Shown: piece by piece, positions 43,418-52,343 of the stretch | How positions within the stretch are numbered: the stretch's first letter is position 1 | Layout: each line of letters opens with the position of its first letter | DNA from: Flavobacterium sp. CBA20B-1 | Lineage (GTDB): Bacteria > Bacteroidota > Bacteroidia > Flavobacteriales > Flavobacteriaceae | Assembly (NCBI RefSeq): GCF_028473145.1 | Contig: NZ_CP092370.1 | Span: forward strand, 2,666,001 to 2,730,000 | DNA: 64,000 nt | Reading direction: 5' to 3' | Translations under genes and position numbers: made by a program | Notes under the pieces: generated by a model | Database searches by the model: none | Seen by the model: the letters and a program-made list of their open reading frames with translations, nothing else | What the model was told of the DNA's origin: nothing

Positions 43418-45412
43418 ATGAGTCACCCATTTATCCCATTAAAAAAAATGATGAGTCGTACCATTTTAGCGGCTCTTTTTTTAGTTCCTACCCAAACAAT
43501 TTTTGCCGAAAGTTATCAGATTAATATATCAGATCAGACTTCTGAAAGATGGCCAAAACCCAAATTTCAAAACAAATTAGGGACGTTCTATGCAGATTTT
43601 AGCAACTTTATAATCGCTGCAGATGAATTTGATAAAAATCTTGTTAGTTACTTTAATTTAGATAACAATCATTCATTTGAATTGATTAAAAAGACCAAGG
43701 ATACAGAAACTGGTGCTATTCATTACAGTTACCAACATTTTTTTAAAGGAATAAAAGTGCATGGAGATTTAGTTTTTTTGCATGAAAAGCAAGGGAAAAT
43801 TAATCATCTAAATGGGCAATTGGTATCTTTTAAAGAGCTAGCTGTTACCGAAAAAATAACTGATAATGAAGTTGTTGAAATTGCCCGAAAAGCTTTTGGT
43901 GTGAATGAAAGTGCAACAGAAAGCGCTATTGAAAAATATATATTAAAAAAAGAAGATAAAACGCAAGGCCTTGTAATTAAACTTGTAAAGAAAATCAATA
44001 TTCGCTCCTTATATCCTTTAAAAAGTATTGATTTTATTATAGACGCTCAAACAGGTGAGCTGTTGATAGAAAGAAACAAAGTATATAAAGCCGATACTCC
44101 AAGTTCTAGTGCTACTTATTTTAGAGGAACTAAGAGTATGACTGTAGATTCTTACAATGGAACGTATCGTTTAATGGATAACAGTAGAAATATTAGAACC
44201 TTAAATGGATCTAATTTAGACGGGCAACTAAACAGCGATGGTTCATTCAACGGATTTTCAGAATACACAAATGCTTCTCCAAATTTCACAGTTAATGGGT
44301 TAAAGCCTGCAGTAGAAGTGCATTGGGCTATGAGAGAAACGTATGATTACTATAAAAATATTCACAACCGATTTAGTTTTGATGGAAATAATCATATCAT
44401 TCATAACTATTATGATGCAGGTGCTGTTTTAGGTACAGATGAAAATGCAGCGGCTGTAGATGAATTCTATCAAAATGATGTGTACAATGGAATGTTTTAC
44501 GGCAAAGGAGGTTCAAGCATGCATCCGGTGGTCTCTTTAGATATCGCGGGGCACGAATTTTCGCACATGGTAATCAGCAGAAACGGCAATGGAGGTTTAG
44601 ATTATGAAAACGAATCAGGGGCTATAAATGAATCATTTGCAGACATTTTTGGAACAGCTATAGAATTTTATGTGAACGATAACCCCAATTGGACAATAGG
44701 TGAAGGGGTTTTTAAAAACAATATTTCCCCAAACTATTTTAGAAGTATGAACAACCCAAATAACACACCTGTATCGGCAGGAGCTCCAAATCAACCCGAT
44801 ACTTACAAAGGTACTTATTGGCAGAAAACTACCAATAATCCAAACGCATATAACGATTATGGCGGTGTACATATCAACAGTGGTGTGGGGAACCATTGGT
44901 TTTATTTACTAAGTATGGGTGGAAACGGAACCAATGATTTAGGAAACGCGTACTATGTAAACCCTATCACCATTCAAAAAGCAGAGAAGATTGCTTACCG
45001 AGCGTTAACAAACAGCTTATCACCTTCAGCAACATATATCGATTTTTATAATGCCACCAAAATAGCTGCTGAAACATTATATGGACTTCATTCAAACGAA
45101 TGGGACGAAGTTGTAAATGCTTGGTACGCTGTGGGAATTGGTGACGCACCTGCTTCTACCAAAAACATAGAAATACAATCAAAATTATCGATTTATCCTA
45201 ATCCTGTTGGAAATGATTATTTTATTATTGAATCGCAATTAACAAATGAAACTACTTTTGAAATGTTTGATATTACTGGAAAAAAAATAATTGCATCACA
45301 AACTCTAGGAAGCAAAGTAATTATTCCAACTGTAGGTTACCAAGCAGGAATCTACCTGCTTAAATTCAAATCAAATGCAGGGGAATATTCCCACAAACTA
45401 ATCATTAAATAA
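43418..45412 (+). CDS. secreted M4 (thermolysin-type) metallopeptidase with T9SS type A sorting domain
   Basis: A 664-residue secreted protease. A signal peptide (TILAALFLVPTQTIFA) is followed by an FTP/PepSY-type propeptide (about 50-210). In the catalytic domain, HEFSHMVISRNGN gives the zinc HExxH and GAINESFADIFG the third ligand Glu. The His of the active site lies in GGVHINSGVGNHWFYLL. The C-terminus IYPNPVGNDYFIIES...GIYLLKF is a type A T9SS sorting domain, so the protein is exported across the outer membrane. An in-frame ATG-ATG ten codons downstream is an alternative start. Confidence 0.93.
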   Translation: MSHPFIPLKKMMSRTILAALFLVPTQTIFAESYQINISDQTSERWPKPKFQNKLGTFYADFSNFIIAADEFDKNLVSYFNLDNNHSFELIKKTKDTETGAIHYSYQHFFKGIKVHGDLVFLHEKQGKINHLNGQLVSFKELAVTEKITDNEVVEIARKAFGVNESATESAIEKYILKKEDKTQGLVIKLVKKINIRSLYPLKSIDFIIDAQTGELLIERNKVYKADTPSSSATYFRGTKSMTVDSYNGTYRLMDNSRNIRTLNGSNLDGQLNSDGSFNGFSEYTNASPNFTVNGLKPAVEVHWAMRETYDYYKNIHNRFSFDGNNHIIHNYYDAGAVLGTDENAAAVDEFYQNDVYNGMFYGKGGSSMHPVVSLDIAGHEFSHMVISRNGNGGLDYENESGAINESFADIFGTAIEFYVNDNPNWTIGEGVFKNNISPNYFRSMNNPNNTPVSAGAPNQPDTYKGTYWQKTTNNPNAYNDYGGVHINSGVGNHWFYLLSMGGNGTNDLGNAYYVNPITIQKAEKIAYRALTNSLSPSATYIDFYNATKIAAETLYGLHSNEWDEVVNAWYAVGIGDAPASTKNIEIQSKLSIYPNPVGNDYFIIESQLTNETTFEMFDITGKKIIASQTLGSKVIIPTVGYQAGIYLLKFKSNAGEYSHKLIIK

Positions 45413-45441
45413 TAAAAAAATAGTATATTTATAGTACATCT

Positions 45442-45470
45442 AAAAGGTTAGCGTTTTCGTTAACCTTTTT
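45442..45470 (+). terminator. terminator of the M4 peptidase gene
   Basis: 9-bp stem 45442-45450 with 45461-45469, extendable to 12 pairs with a TTTT loop; T run follows. Confidence 0.8.
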
Positions 45471-45490
45471 AATTTTAAAAAAAAAAGACT

Positions 45491-46156
45491 ATGGATTTCA
45501 CCACTATCACTGATTATTGGCAATTATCGGATCTGTTAAAAGCTTCTTTCTCGCTTTTGGTGGGAATGCTTTTGGGTGCCGAAAGAGAGTTGAAAGACAA
45601 AGCTGCCGGTTTGCGAACCATAACCTTGATATGTTTAGGAAGTACGCTGTTTACGTTACTTTCCTATAAATTGGGTATGGGCGATTCTGAAGACGCCACA
45701 CGCATTGCTTCGTATGTGGTTAGTGGCATTGGTTTTTTGGGCGCAGGTGTTATTTTTAAAGATGCTTTTAGTATCAATGGATTAACCACTGCTAGTATAA
45801 TTTGGATTGCAGCAGCCATTGGAATGAGTATTGGTTTTGGTCAGTTTTATACCGCACTTACCTTTCTGGCATGCAGTTTTTTCATCATTCATTTAGGCGG
45901 ATTTGTAAACAAACATTTATTAACAATGATTTCTTTGAAACGCATTGAAATTCAGATTGATAAAATACATTACAAAAGTAAACCCGAAATTGAAACAAAT
46001 ATTAAAATGTTTTGCAAACAAATAGAATTAAAGCAACTACACGAACTAAATGGCATTATTATTCTAAATTATGAATGCAAGGCATACACCAAAAAAATAC
46101 ATCTTCTTGAAGATTATTTGGTGTATAATACTAAAATACAGAGTTTTAAAATGTAG
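45491..46156 (+). CDS. MgtC/SapB family membrane protein
   Basis: A 221-residue protein with four to five N-terminal membrane helices. LVGMLLGAERELKDKAAGLRTITLICLG and YVVSGIGFLGAGVIFKD are the MgtC signatures; a soluble C-terminal domain (about 150-221) follows. MgtC proteins modulate Mg-limited growth and ATP synthase activity in pathogens; the role here is unproven. Convergent with the acetyltransferase gene, six bases apart. Confidence 0.9.
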   Translation: MDFTTITDYWQLSDLLKASFSLLVGMLLGAERELKDKAAGLRTITLICLGSTLFTLLSYKLGMGDSEDATRIASYVVSGIGFLGAGVIFKDAFSINGLTTASIIWIAAAIGMSIGFGQFYTALTFLACSFFIIHLGGFVNKHLLTMISLKRIEIQIDKIHYKSKPEIETNIKMFCKQIELKQLHELNGIIILNYECKAYTKKIHLLEDYLVYNTKIQSFKM

Positions 46157-46161
46157 TTTTT

Positions 46162-46776
46162 TTACTGATCCATTGGATAGATTTTTGCATAGAGCATTTC
46201 GCGCACCGATTCGTTCCACTCTGTGTTTAAAATACTCAACACCATAGTATCTCTTCGCACACCTGTTTTAGGACAAATGGCGTTGCTGCGCAAAACTCCA
46301 TCAACGGAACAACCAATACTTAGCAAGGCATTTATACTTCTCAGGTTTTCAGAATAAGCTCTAAATTCCACCCGAACCATTTGCATTTTCTCAAAAGCAA
46401 ATTCCAATAAAAGCCATTTGCAATTTTTGTTTACACCCGTTCCTTGAAATGCTTTTCCGTACCAAGTATAACCCATTTGTAAGCGATTGCTGTTTAAATA
46501 AATATCGCAATAGCGTGTTGCGCCAACAAATTTTTGCTTTTTCTTGTCAAAAACAGCAAAAGTATATTCTTCTTGATTAATGCGTTTTTGAATAGCAATA
46601 CCAATATATTTATTCAAATTTTCTGGTGTATCGCATTTCACCATAGAATATTCCCAAATTTCGGGTTCATGTATGGTAAACTCTAAAAAATCTTCATAAT
46701 GTTTTGCCGATAAAGGTTCTAATCGAACAAATTCATTTTCTAAAATATAATCTTCGTTGAAATCGAAATTAATCAT
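46162..46776 (-). CDS. GNAT family N-acetyltransferase (RimJ/RimL type)
   Basis: A 204-residue protein. The N-terminal NEFVRLEPLSAKHYEDFLEF and the acetyl-CoA-binding TWYGKAFQGTGVNKNCKWLLLEFAFE segment mark the acetyltransferase_3 subfamily. Several members acetylate ribosomal protein N-termini or small amines; the target here is unknown. It follows a hypothetical gene by 17 bp on the same strand. Confidence 0.88.
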   Translation of the reverse strand: MINFDFNEDYILENEFVRLEPLSAKHYEDFLEFTIHEPEIWEYSMVKCDTPENLNKYIGIAIQKRINQEEYTFAVFDKKKQKFVGATRYCDIYLNSNRLQMGYTWYGKAFQGTGVNKNCKWLLLEFAFEKMQMVRVEFRAYSENLRSINALLSIGCSVDGVLRSNAICPKTGVRRDTMVLSILNTEWNESVREMLYAKIYPMDQ

Positions 46777-46793
46777 TAACAGTAGGGTGCAAC

Positions 46794-47132
46794 TTAAGGA
46801 ATGATACTTTTGAAGAAGGCTTTGCAGTTCTGGTCAAAATCAGTATCGTTTAACAATTCTAAAGCTTTGGTGCTTATCATTTCATAATCTGCAGGCTGCA
46901 ATTGATTTTGAAAAATATCGTTATAAATATTACTAATGATTCCAAAAACACCGTTTAATTCTTCGGGTTTTATCTCTTTATTTTTTGCAAATATAATCCT
47001 TAAAAAGTTTGCTGCAACATACGATGCAATTTCAATGGCATTGTTAACAGAAATTTTATCTTTCTTGCTTTTGTAATAAAGTAAGGTTTCTAAATCTTTT
47101 TGTATTAATTGGGCAATATTGGAAGTGTTCAT
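46794..47132 (-). CDS. hypothetical protein, 112 aa
   Basis: An all-helical cytoplasmic-looking protein with no signal peptide or motif I recognise. The segments ASYVAANFLRIIFAKN and FGIISNIYNDIFQ suggest amphipathic helices. Its 17-bp spacing to the acetyltransferase suggests an operon. A terminator separates it from the upstream FKBP gene. Confidence 0.7.
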   Translation of the reverse strand: MNTSNIAQLIQKDLETLLYYKSKKDKISVNNAIEIASYVAANFLRIIFAKNKEIKPEELNGVFGIISNIYNDIFQNQLQPADYEMISTKALELLNDTDFDQNCKAFFKSIIP

Positions 47133-47150
47133 GTTTTTCTTAAGCTAAAA

Positions 47151-47174
47151 AAAACCTGCAATTAAACAGGTTTT
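47151..47174 (-). terminator. terminator of the FKBP gene
   Basis: 8-bp stem 47151-47158 with 47167-47174; a T-rich run follows on the minus strand. Confidence 0.75.
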
Positions 47175-47183
47175 AGTGTATTT

Positions 47184-48146
47184 TTAATGACAATTTTTAT
47201 CTAAATGTTTTTTTACTGAACCATTTTCGCAATTTGGAATTTGTTCAAATTCATATAATTTTTGAACCATTTCGCCATTTTCTTCCACAGTGTAAGTGAT
47301 TTCCTGACGAGTGGTATAACCATCGCCATCGTCATCAAGATCTAAAAAATTAGGTTTTCCATCGCCATCGGTATCATCGTCCCACAAATCTCCGTTGCTG
47401 TTAACATCTTCGTATTTATCAAGCAAACCATCGTTGTCATGATCTACTTCTTTCTTCGCAATCAATGAAATATCAAAAATCAAAGGTTCGTAAGTACCAA
47501 TAGTGCTGCCTGCAGGAGATGATGCAAAATATCCTAAACCAGATGGCATAAACACAATTACACGTCCTGGGTTTTCATAGGTATAAGTACCGTCTTCATT
47601 TTCAATGATGGCACTAGCTGTTTTAATTTTTTGAAGAATTTGTCTGTAACCTGCAATGGTTTCAGTATAGCTTGAAAAAGCGGGATATGCACTCCAAAAA
47701 CCAAATGGATAGGTATCAAAAATCGTTTTGTCGAATTTATAACCTGTGTATGAAGTAAATGCATTGTCATGCATATTTGGGGTTTCTCCTCCGCCTTCAT
47801 TCACAATAATATAGTATAATTTATATTCCACATTATCGGTTAATTTTTGCAAACCTTGTGAATTGGTATAATAAGGTAGATTTTTTATAGTGATAGATTG
47901 CAACGGATTTTCACTTTGGTTCCAAATAGCATTTGATGCATTCAAATCGGTGGTTTCAAAGTTTACGCCGTCTTCCCGAATTTCAATGCTGTTTGATTTT
48001 AAAAAGGTTTCAATCTCTATGATATCTTCGTTATATACTTCTTGGCGGTCGCGCTCTGCAATAGTGGTATCATTGTCTTCCGGGGTGCAGTTCCAAATTA
48101 ATAAAGAACCGCTAAACAATGCTGCCCATGTAAAAAATCTTTTCAT
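47184..48146 (-). CDS. FKBP-type peptidyl-prolyl isomerase lipoprotein with calcium-binding repeats
   Basis: A 320-residue lipoprotein (signal ends SLLIWNC). The middle holds an FKBP-like domain with RVIVFMPSGLGYFASS and YEPLIFDISLI, typical of flavobacterial periplasmic FKBPs. After it come thrombospondin type 3-like repeats (DHDNDGLLDKYEDVNSNGD, DDDTDGDGKPNFLDLDDDGDG), Asp-rich and expected to bind calcium. Probably an envelope folding factor; the strict catalytic residues are not certain. Confidence 0.85.
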   Translation of the reverse strand: MKRFFTWAALFSGSLLIWNCTPEDNDTTIAERDRQEVYNEDIIEIETFLKSNSIEIREDGVNFETTDLNASNAIWNQSENPLQSITIKNLPYYTNSQGLQKLTDNVEYKLYYIIVNEGGGETPNMHDNAFTSYTGYKFDKTIFDTYPFGFWSAYPAFSSYTETIAGYRQILQKIKTASAIIENEDGTYTYENPGRVIVFMPSGLGYFASSPAGSTIGTYEPLIFDISLIAKKEVDHDNDGLLDKYEDVNSNGDLWDDDTDGDGKPNFLDLDDDGDGYTTRQEITYTVEENGEMVQKLYEFEQIPNCENGSVKKHLDKNCH

Positions 48147-48225
48147 TTAACTTATAAATTAATGGTGCAAGATACAATTTTCATTTATTTTTGTTTAAAA
48201 ATTAACCCAAAATTATAATATCAAT

Positions 48226-48627
48226 ATGCGCGTAGATAAATATTTGTGGTGTATTAGGGTTTATAAAACACGTAGTATAGCTACTGATGCCGTAAAAAAA
48301 GGTCATATATTAGTAAACAATCAACAGGCAAAAGCTTCGAGAGATGTTTTCTCGGGCGATAAAATTTCGGTTCGTAAAGATCAAATCAATTACCAGTACA
48401 CTGTTTTAGATATTCCGCCTAATAGAGTAGGTGCAAAGTTGGTTGACATGTACCGAAAAGATGAAACTCCACCAGAAGCATTTGAACATTTAGAGCTTTT
48501 GAAATTGGCAAAAGAGCACTACCGTGCAAAAGGCGAAGGCCGACCAACCAAGAAAGACCGCCGCGATATAGATGAGTACTTAGATGAAGACGATTATTTT
48601 GAACAATTAAACAATGAAACTAAATAA
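48226..48627 (+). CDS. RNA-binding S4 domain protein (Hsp15-like)
   Basis: A 133-residue protein whose first 60 residues are an S4 domain (MRVDKYLWCIRVYKTRSIAT, KGHILVNNQ). A basic/acidic tail follows, with RAKGEGRPTKKDRRDIDEYL. It resembles HslR/Hsp15, which rescues stalled 50S subunits. The end overlaps the TPMT-family gene by 14 bp. Confidence 0.88.
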   Translation: MRVDKYLWCIRVYKTRSIATDAVKKGHILVNNQQAKASRDVFSGDKISVRKDQINYQYTVLDIPPNRVGAKLVDMYRKDETPPEAFEHLELLKLAKEHYRAKGEGRPTKKDRRDIDEYLDEDDYFEQLNNETK

Positions 48628-49192
48628 AGAATACTGGACCAGCCGATATGCCGAAAACAATATCCCTTGGGATGCCGGCGAAATAACCACACCTATAAAA
48701 GAATACGTGGATCAGCTCACCAATAAAAACTTAAAGATTTTGATACCAGGGGTAGGCAGTGGTCACGAACTGGCTTATCTATACAATAATGGTTTTAAAA
48801 ATGTGGTGGGGTTAGATATTTCAGCCGAACCTTTTGCAGCTTTTGCAGCCAAAAATCCTGATTTTCCCAGCAACCAATTAATTGTTGATGATTTTTTTAA
48901 CCATACCGATACCTATGATTTAATCATAGAGCAAACATTTTTTTGTGCATTATCACCAGAATTAAGACCTTTGTACGCAGAAAAAATGAGTCAATTATTA
49001 AAAACCAACGGTAAATTGGCAGGCGTTTTGTTTTCGTTTCCGCTCACTGAAAAAGGACCGCCCTTTGGTGGAAGTGCAGCAGCATATCAAGAATTGTTTT
49101 CAAACTATTTTTCAATTGAAACACTACAACCTTGCTACAATTCAATAAAACCAAGACAAAACAGCGAACTATTCATTATTTTAAAGAAATAA
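48614..49192 (+). CDS. TPMT-family SAM-dependent methyltransferase
   Basis: A 192-residue protein with the thiopurine methyltransferase pattern: KEYWTSRYAENNIPWDAGE at the start, ILIPGVGSGHELAYLYNNG as the SAM motif, and IIEQTFFCALSPELRPLYAE. Bacterial relatives methylate thiols, halides or selenium/tellurium compounds; the substrate is uncertain. It lies in a three-gene operon with the S4 and phosphoribosyltransferase genes. Confidence 0.85.
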   Translation: MKLNKEYWTSRYAENNIPWDAGEITTPIKEYVDQLTNKNLKILIPGVGSGHELAYLYNNGFKNVVGLDISAEPFAAFAAKNPDFPSNQLIVDDFFNHTDTYDLIIEQTFFCALSPELRPLYAEKMSQLLKTNGKLAGVLFSFPLTEKGPPFGGSAAAYQELFSNYFSIETLQPCYNSIKPRQNSELFIILKK

Positions 49193-49193
49193 A

Positions 49194-49691
49194 ATGGCAC
49201 AAAACATTATATTAAACCAGCAACAAATTCAGCAAATAACCAAGCGAATTGCTTACCAAATCTATGAAACATTTGTAGATGAAACCGAGATAGTAATTGC
49301 CGGAATAGCAAACAGTGGCTATGTTTTTGCAAAGAAAATAAGCGATGAGGTTCAAAAAATATCAAACATAAAAATAGTTTTAGGAAAGGTTGAAGTAAAC
49401 AAGCAAAATCCGTTAGAAGCTATTAAAACCGATTTATTACAGACCGATTACGAAAACAAAGCTTTGGTTTTGGTTGATGATGTTATGAACTCTGGAGCCA
49501 CATTGATTTATGGCGTAAAGTATTTCTTAGAAGTACCTTTAAAGAAATTTAAAACAGCAGTATTGATAGACCGCAATCACAAGAAGTTTCCGGTAAAAGC
49601 AGATTTTAAAGGCATTTCATTGTCAACCTCTAGTTTAGAACACATACAAGTGGTTTTTAACGATCAAGAAGAATATGCCTATTTAAGCTAA
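49194..49691 (+). CDS. phosphoribosyltransferase family protein (PyrR-like)
   Basis: A 165-residue type I PRTase with the PRPP loop LVLVDDVMNSGATLIYGVKYF and a PyrR-like RNHKKFPVKADFKG hood. It may be a uracil PRTase or a regulator related to PyrR. It starts two bases after the methyltransferase stop. Confidence 0.83.
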   Translation: MAQNIILNQQQIQQITKRIAYQIYETFVDETEIVIAGIANSGYVFAKKISDEVQKISNIKIVLGKVEVNKQNPLEAIKTDLLQTDYENKALVLVDDVMNSGATLIYGVKYFLEVPLKKFKTAVLIDRNHKKFPVKADFKGISLSTSSLEHIQVVFNDQEEYAYLS

Positions 49692-49720
49692 AAAGCGCAA
49701 TCTGAAAAGATTGCGCTTTT
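49691..49720. terminator. bidirectional terminator between the PRTase and T9SS genes
   Basis: 13-bp stem 49691-49703 with 49708-49720 and a GAAA loop. It lies between convergent genes that end at 49691 and 49723. Confidence 0.9.
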
Positions 49721-49722
49721 TG

Positions 49723-51648
49723 TTACTGTACTTCCATCATGATTTGTACCCAGCCTGTCTTTGGTCCGTTTATAGATTCTATGCTATAGAAATAAGTGCC
49801 AGAGGGCAAAATAGCTCCCCCGTTTGACTGTCCATGCCATTGATTGGTGTATCCCATTCCATAGCTGTAAACTAAAGCACCCATTCGGTTGTAAATACTT
49901 AGCTTTGTGACTCCAAAAGGTGTTAAATCCCAAGAATCGTTTAAACCATCGCCGTTGGGTGAAATTCCTTTCGGAATTAAACAATCATTGTTATAAACAG
50001 TGAATTGTGTTTCATAAGTACATTTGTTAAACTCTGGATAGTCGGGGTCAATAAACAAACTGTTTCCATAGATATAGATTGTTCTTTTGCCATAAATTAC
50101 AGCATCTGCAGTATAGGTTTTTATCAGCTTTCCTTTACCGTTGGGCTCCGTATAATAATTGTAACCTGCAGGTAGAGGTGGCAATAAAAAAGGTTCGCAG
50201 CCCACATTGTATTGGTCGTTTCGGGTGATTCTTTCCTTCGAATCAAGACGCAATTCTGATAAAATAAAACATTGCTTCTCGTTTTCAATCCTTACATAAA
50301 TGGTTTCTTGCACACCAAAAGGCAGTTTGTAGCTAGTAGGTTGTTGTATGGGATTTGTTTTAGAAATGGCATTGTTTTGTGAATTATAAAAGCTAAATTC
50401 AAAATCTGTTTTTGTTTGACCATCAATAAAATAATCAATACTTTCTTCTAAATTATACACCAATCCGTCTGACGCTTCATCAGCACAAAATTCAGAATAG
50501 TCTATGTTTTTAGGAGGAAAGCCTAATGTATCCACTTTTAATTGCAATGGTACAACAAAAGGACATTTTCCATTGGTGGTTATTTGAATGTAAATTGTTT
50601 TGCTTCTTGATAGATAATTTTGAGGATTAGAGATGTAATTAGTGTTTTCTTCTAAAGCATCTTGTTCATTTTCATAGTATTTATAAGTTATAGAAGAATT
50701 GTTTAATCTGTTAATTTGTGGTTCAATATCGGTGAGGTTGAAATATTCATCTTTTGTTTGATCGAAATCACAAACTTCTAATTCTAGTGCATATTCAGGC
50801 AGCTTTGCCACATCGTTCACAATAAACGTTATTTCGGTAACGCGCGCCAATAATCCGTTTGCCCTTTTGAATCGGGCATAAATCGTTTTAGGACTTTCAG
50901 TTGATGAAACGTCATACGGCGATTGAAGCGTGTTTGTGGCAAAGAGGGTATTTGCATCAGCCTCAAATTCAAAGAAATCGATAGTAAATGTTTTATTTAT
51001 ATTGTTTATTTCATCTTTTATAGTATTCAAATCGAACGTTTCTTTTCCATCTCTGTCCCAATCGCATACTTCGTAGGTTTTACCAATCACACTACAGTTT
51101 AAAACAGCATCTCCTCCAAACGATAAATCGTAACTAACAACAGAACTTTCCCAATGATCCACGGCAATTAATATTCCATCGCCAGGCACCACATCATACC
51201 AACGAACCATTCCCGGAATTACGCCGGTATTTGGTGGAGCAGCTCCCGGAGTTTCGCACAATTGGGTGGGTTCTAATAAAGATAAACCAATATCTACTGT
51301 ATTTACCCCAATAATGGTATTTTGCGATCCACGGTCACTAATACCCAAATTTGATAAATTAGGGTTTAGCCATGAAGCAAAATCAAAATCAACATTTGCG
51401 TTTGGGGTGATGGTAAATGTAAAGGTAGAACCTGATTCAATCTCTACATAGTAAAGCGTTATAGCAGTGGATAGTGGTAAGAATGTACTACACGAAGTGT
51501 ATAAATTGTTATATACATTGGTTGTGGGGCTGGTTCCTTGAACAGTTTGACCAGAGCATAAATTTATAATATGCGATGGATTTATACTTTGGCTAAAACT
51601 AAAATGAAAACCTATGAATAATACTAAAAGCGTAAAAGTGTATTTCAT
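49723..51648 (-). CDS. T9SS type B cargo protein with repeat domains
   Basis: A 641-residue secreted protein. After the signal peptide (FTLLVLFIGFHFSFSQ) comes a jelly-roll-like N-terminal domain. Three or more units then follow, of the same C-D-x-D-x-D-G...F(D/N)L type found in the 1786-residue protein at 11221 (CDWDRDGKETFDL, CDFDQTKDEYFNL). The C-terminal GISPNGDGLNDSWDL and IYNRMG are the type B sorting signature. Probably a surface protein related to the larger one. Confidence 0.9.
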   Translation of the reverse strand: MKYTFTLLVLFIGFHFSFSQSINPSHIINLCSGQTVQGTSPTTNVYNNLYTSCSTFLPLSTAITLYYVEIESGSTFTFTITPNANVDFDFASWLNPNLSNLGISDRGSQNTIIGVNTVDIGLSLLEPTQLCETPGAAPPNTGVIPGMVRWYDVVPGDGILIAVDHWESSVVSYDLSFGGDAVLNCSVIGKTYEVCDWDRDGKETFDLNTIKDEINNINKTFTIDFFEFEADANTLFATNTLQSPYDVSSTESPKTIYARFKRANGLLARVTEITFIVNDVAKLPEYALELEVCDFDQTKDEYFNLTDIEPQINRLNNSSITYKYYENEQDALEENTNYISNPQNYLSRSKTIYIQITTNGKCPFVVPLQLKVDTLGFPPKNIDYSEFCADEASDGLVYNLEESIDYFIDGQTKTDFEFSFYNSQNNAISKTNPIQQPTSYKLPFGVQETIYVRIENEKQCFILSELRLDSKERITRNDQYNVGCEPFLLPPLPAGYNYYTEPNGKGKLIKTYTADAVIYGKRTIYIYGNSLFIDPDYPEFNKCTYETQFTVYNNDCLIPKGISPNGDGLNDSWDLTPFGVTKLSIYNRMGALVYSYGMGYTNQWHGQSNGGAILPSGTYFYSIESINGPKTGWVQIMMEVQ

Positions 51649-51692
51649 AAAGTATTGTTTTAAACAATAAATATAGCGAAAATAATAAACAA

Positions 51693-52208
51693 TTAATCAT
51701 TTTTTTTAATGATTGATAAAATTTCATGGCAAATCGCTGTAATATCTTTGTTGTTGGTGGGTAAAATATGTTTTGAAAAATTATAAAAATAATTTCGTTC
51801 AAATAAATGCTGTGCAATGTATGTTGTCAAGTCATCGATATTTTGCAATAGAGGGCGATTGCTATTTTTTAACCTTTCAACTAAAGTAGAAACATTGGTC
51901 TTTAAATAGAATGATTGCACCCTATCATCTTGTAGTTTTAAATGGTTATTCGCATAGCAAGGAGTGCCACCGCCCAAGCTTAAAACGAATTGTTCATTGG
52001 TATTTAAAAGTTCATTAAACCAAAATTGTTCCGCTTTTCTAAAATAAACCTCTCCTTTTTGTTTAAATATTTCGTTAATGGTTAATTGCTCTTTGTCTTC
52101 AATAAAATGGTCTAGATCAATAAAAGGAATAGCAAGCTCCACGCCCAACTTTTTCCCTACGGTTGTTTTACCACTTCCCATATATCCCACCAAAATAATT
52201 TTTTTCAT
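51693..52208 (-). CDS. aroK: shikimate kinase
   Basis: A 171-residue P-loop kinase phosphorylating shikimate in aromatic amino acid synthesis. It has Walker A GYMGSGKTTVGKKLG, shikimate-binding DLDHFIE and the SLGGGTPC loop. The lid Arg is in NSNRPLLQ. It is a single gene divergent from the YifB-type ATPase. Confidence 0.95.
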   Translation of the reverse strand: MKKIILVGYMGSGKTTVGKKLGVELAIPFIDLDHFIEDKEQLTINEIFKQKGEVYFRKAEQFWFNELLNTNEQFVLSLGGGTPCYANNHLKLQDDRVQSFYLKTNVSTLVERLKNSNRPLLQNIDDLTTYIAQHLFERNYFYNFSKHILPTNNKDITAICHEILSIIKKND

Positions 52209-52343
52209 GTTTTGCTTTGTTTGTCAAACAAAAATACAACTAAAAAGCTTTTTGAATATTTCATACATAAATTATATCTAAAACAATCACTCTTTTTTAA
52301 ATTAAAAGTACTATATTAGAATTTAGAAAATAACAAATTGTAT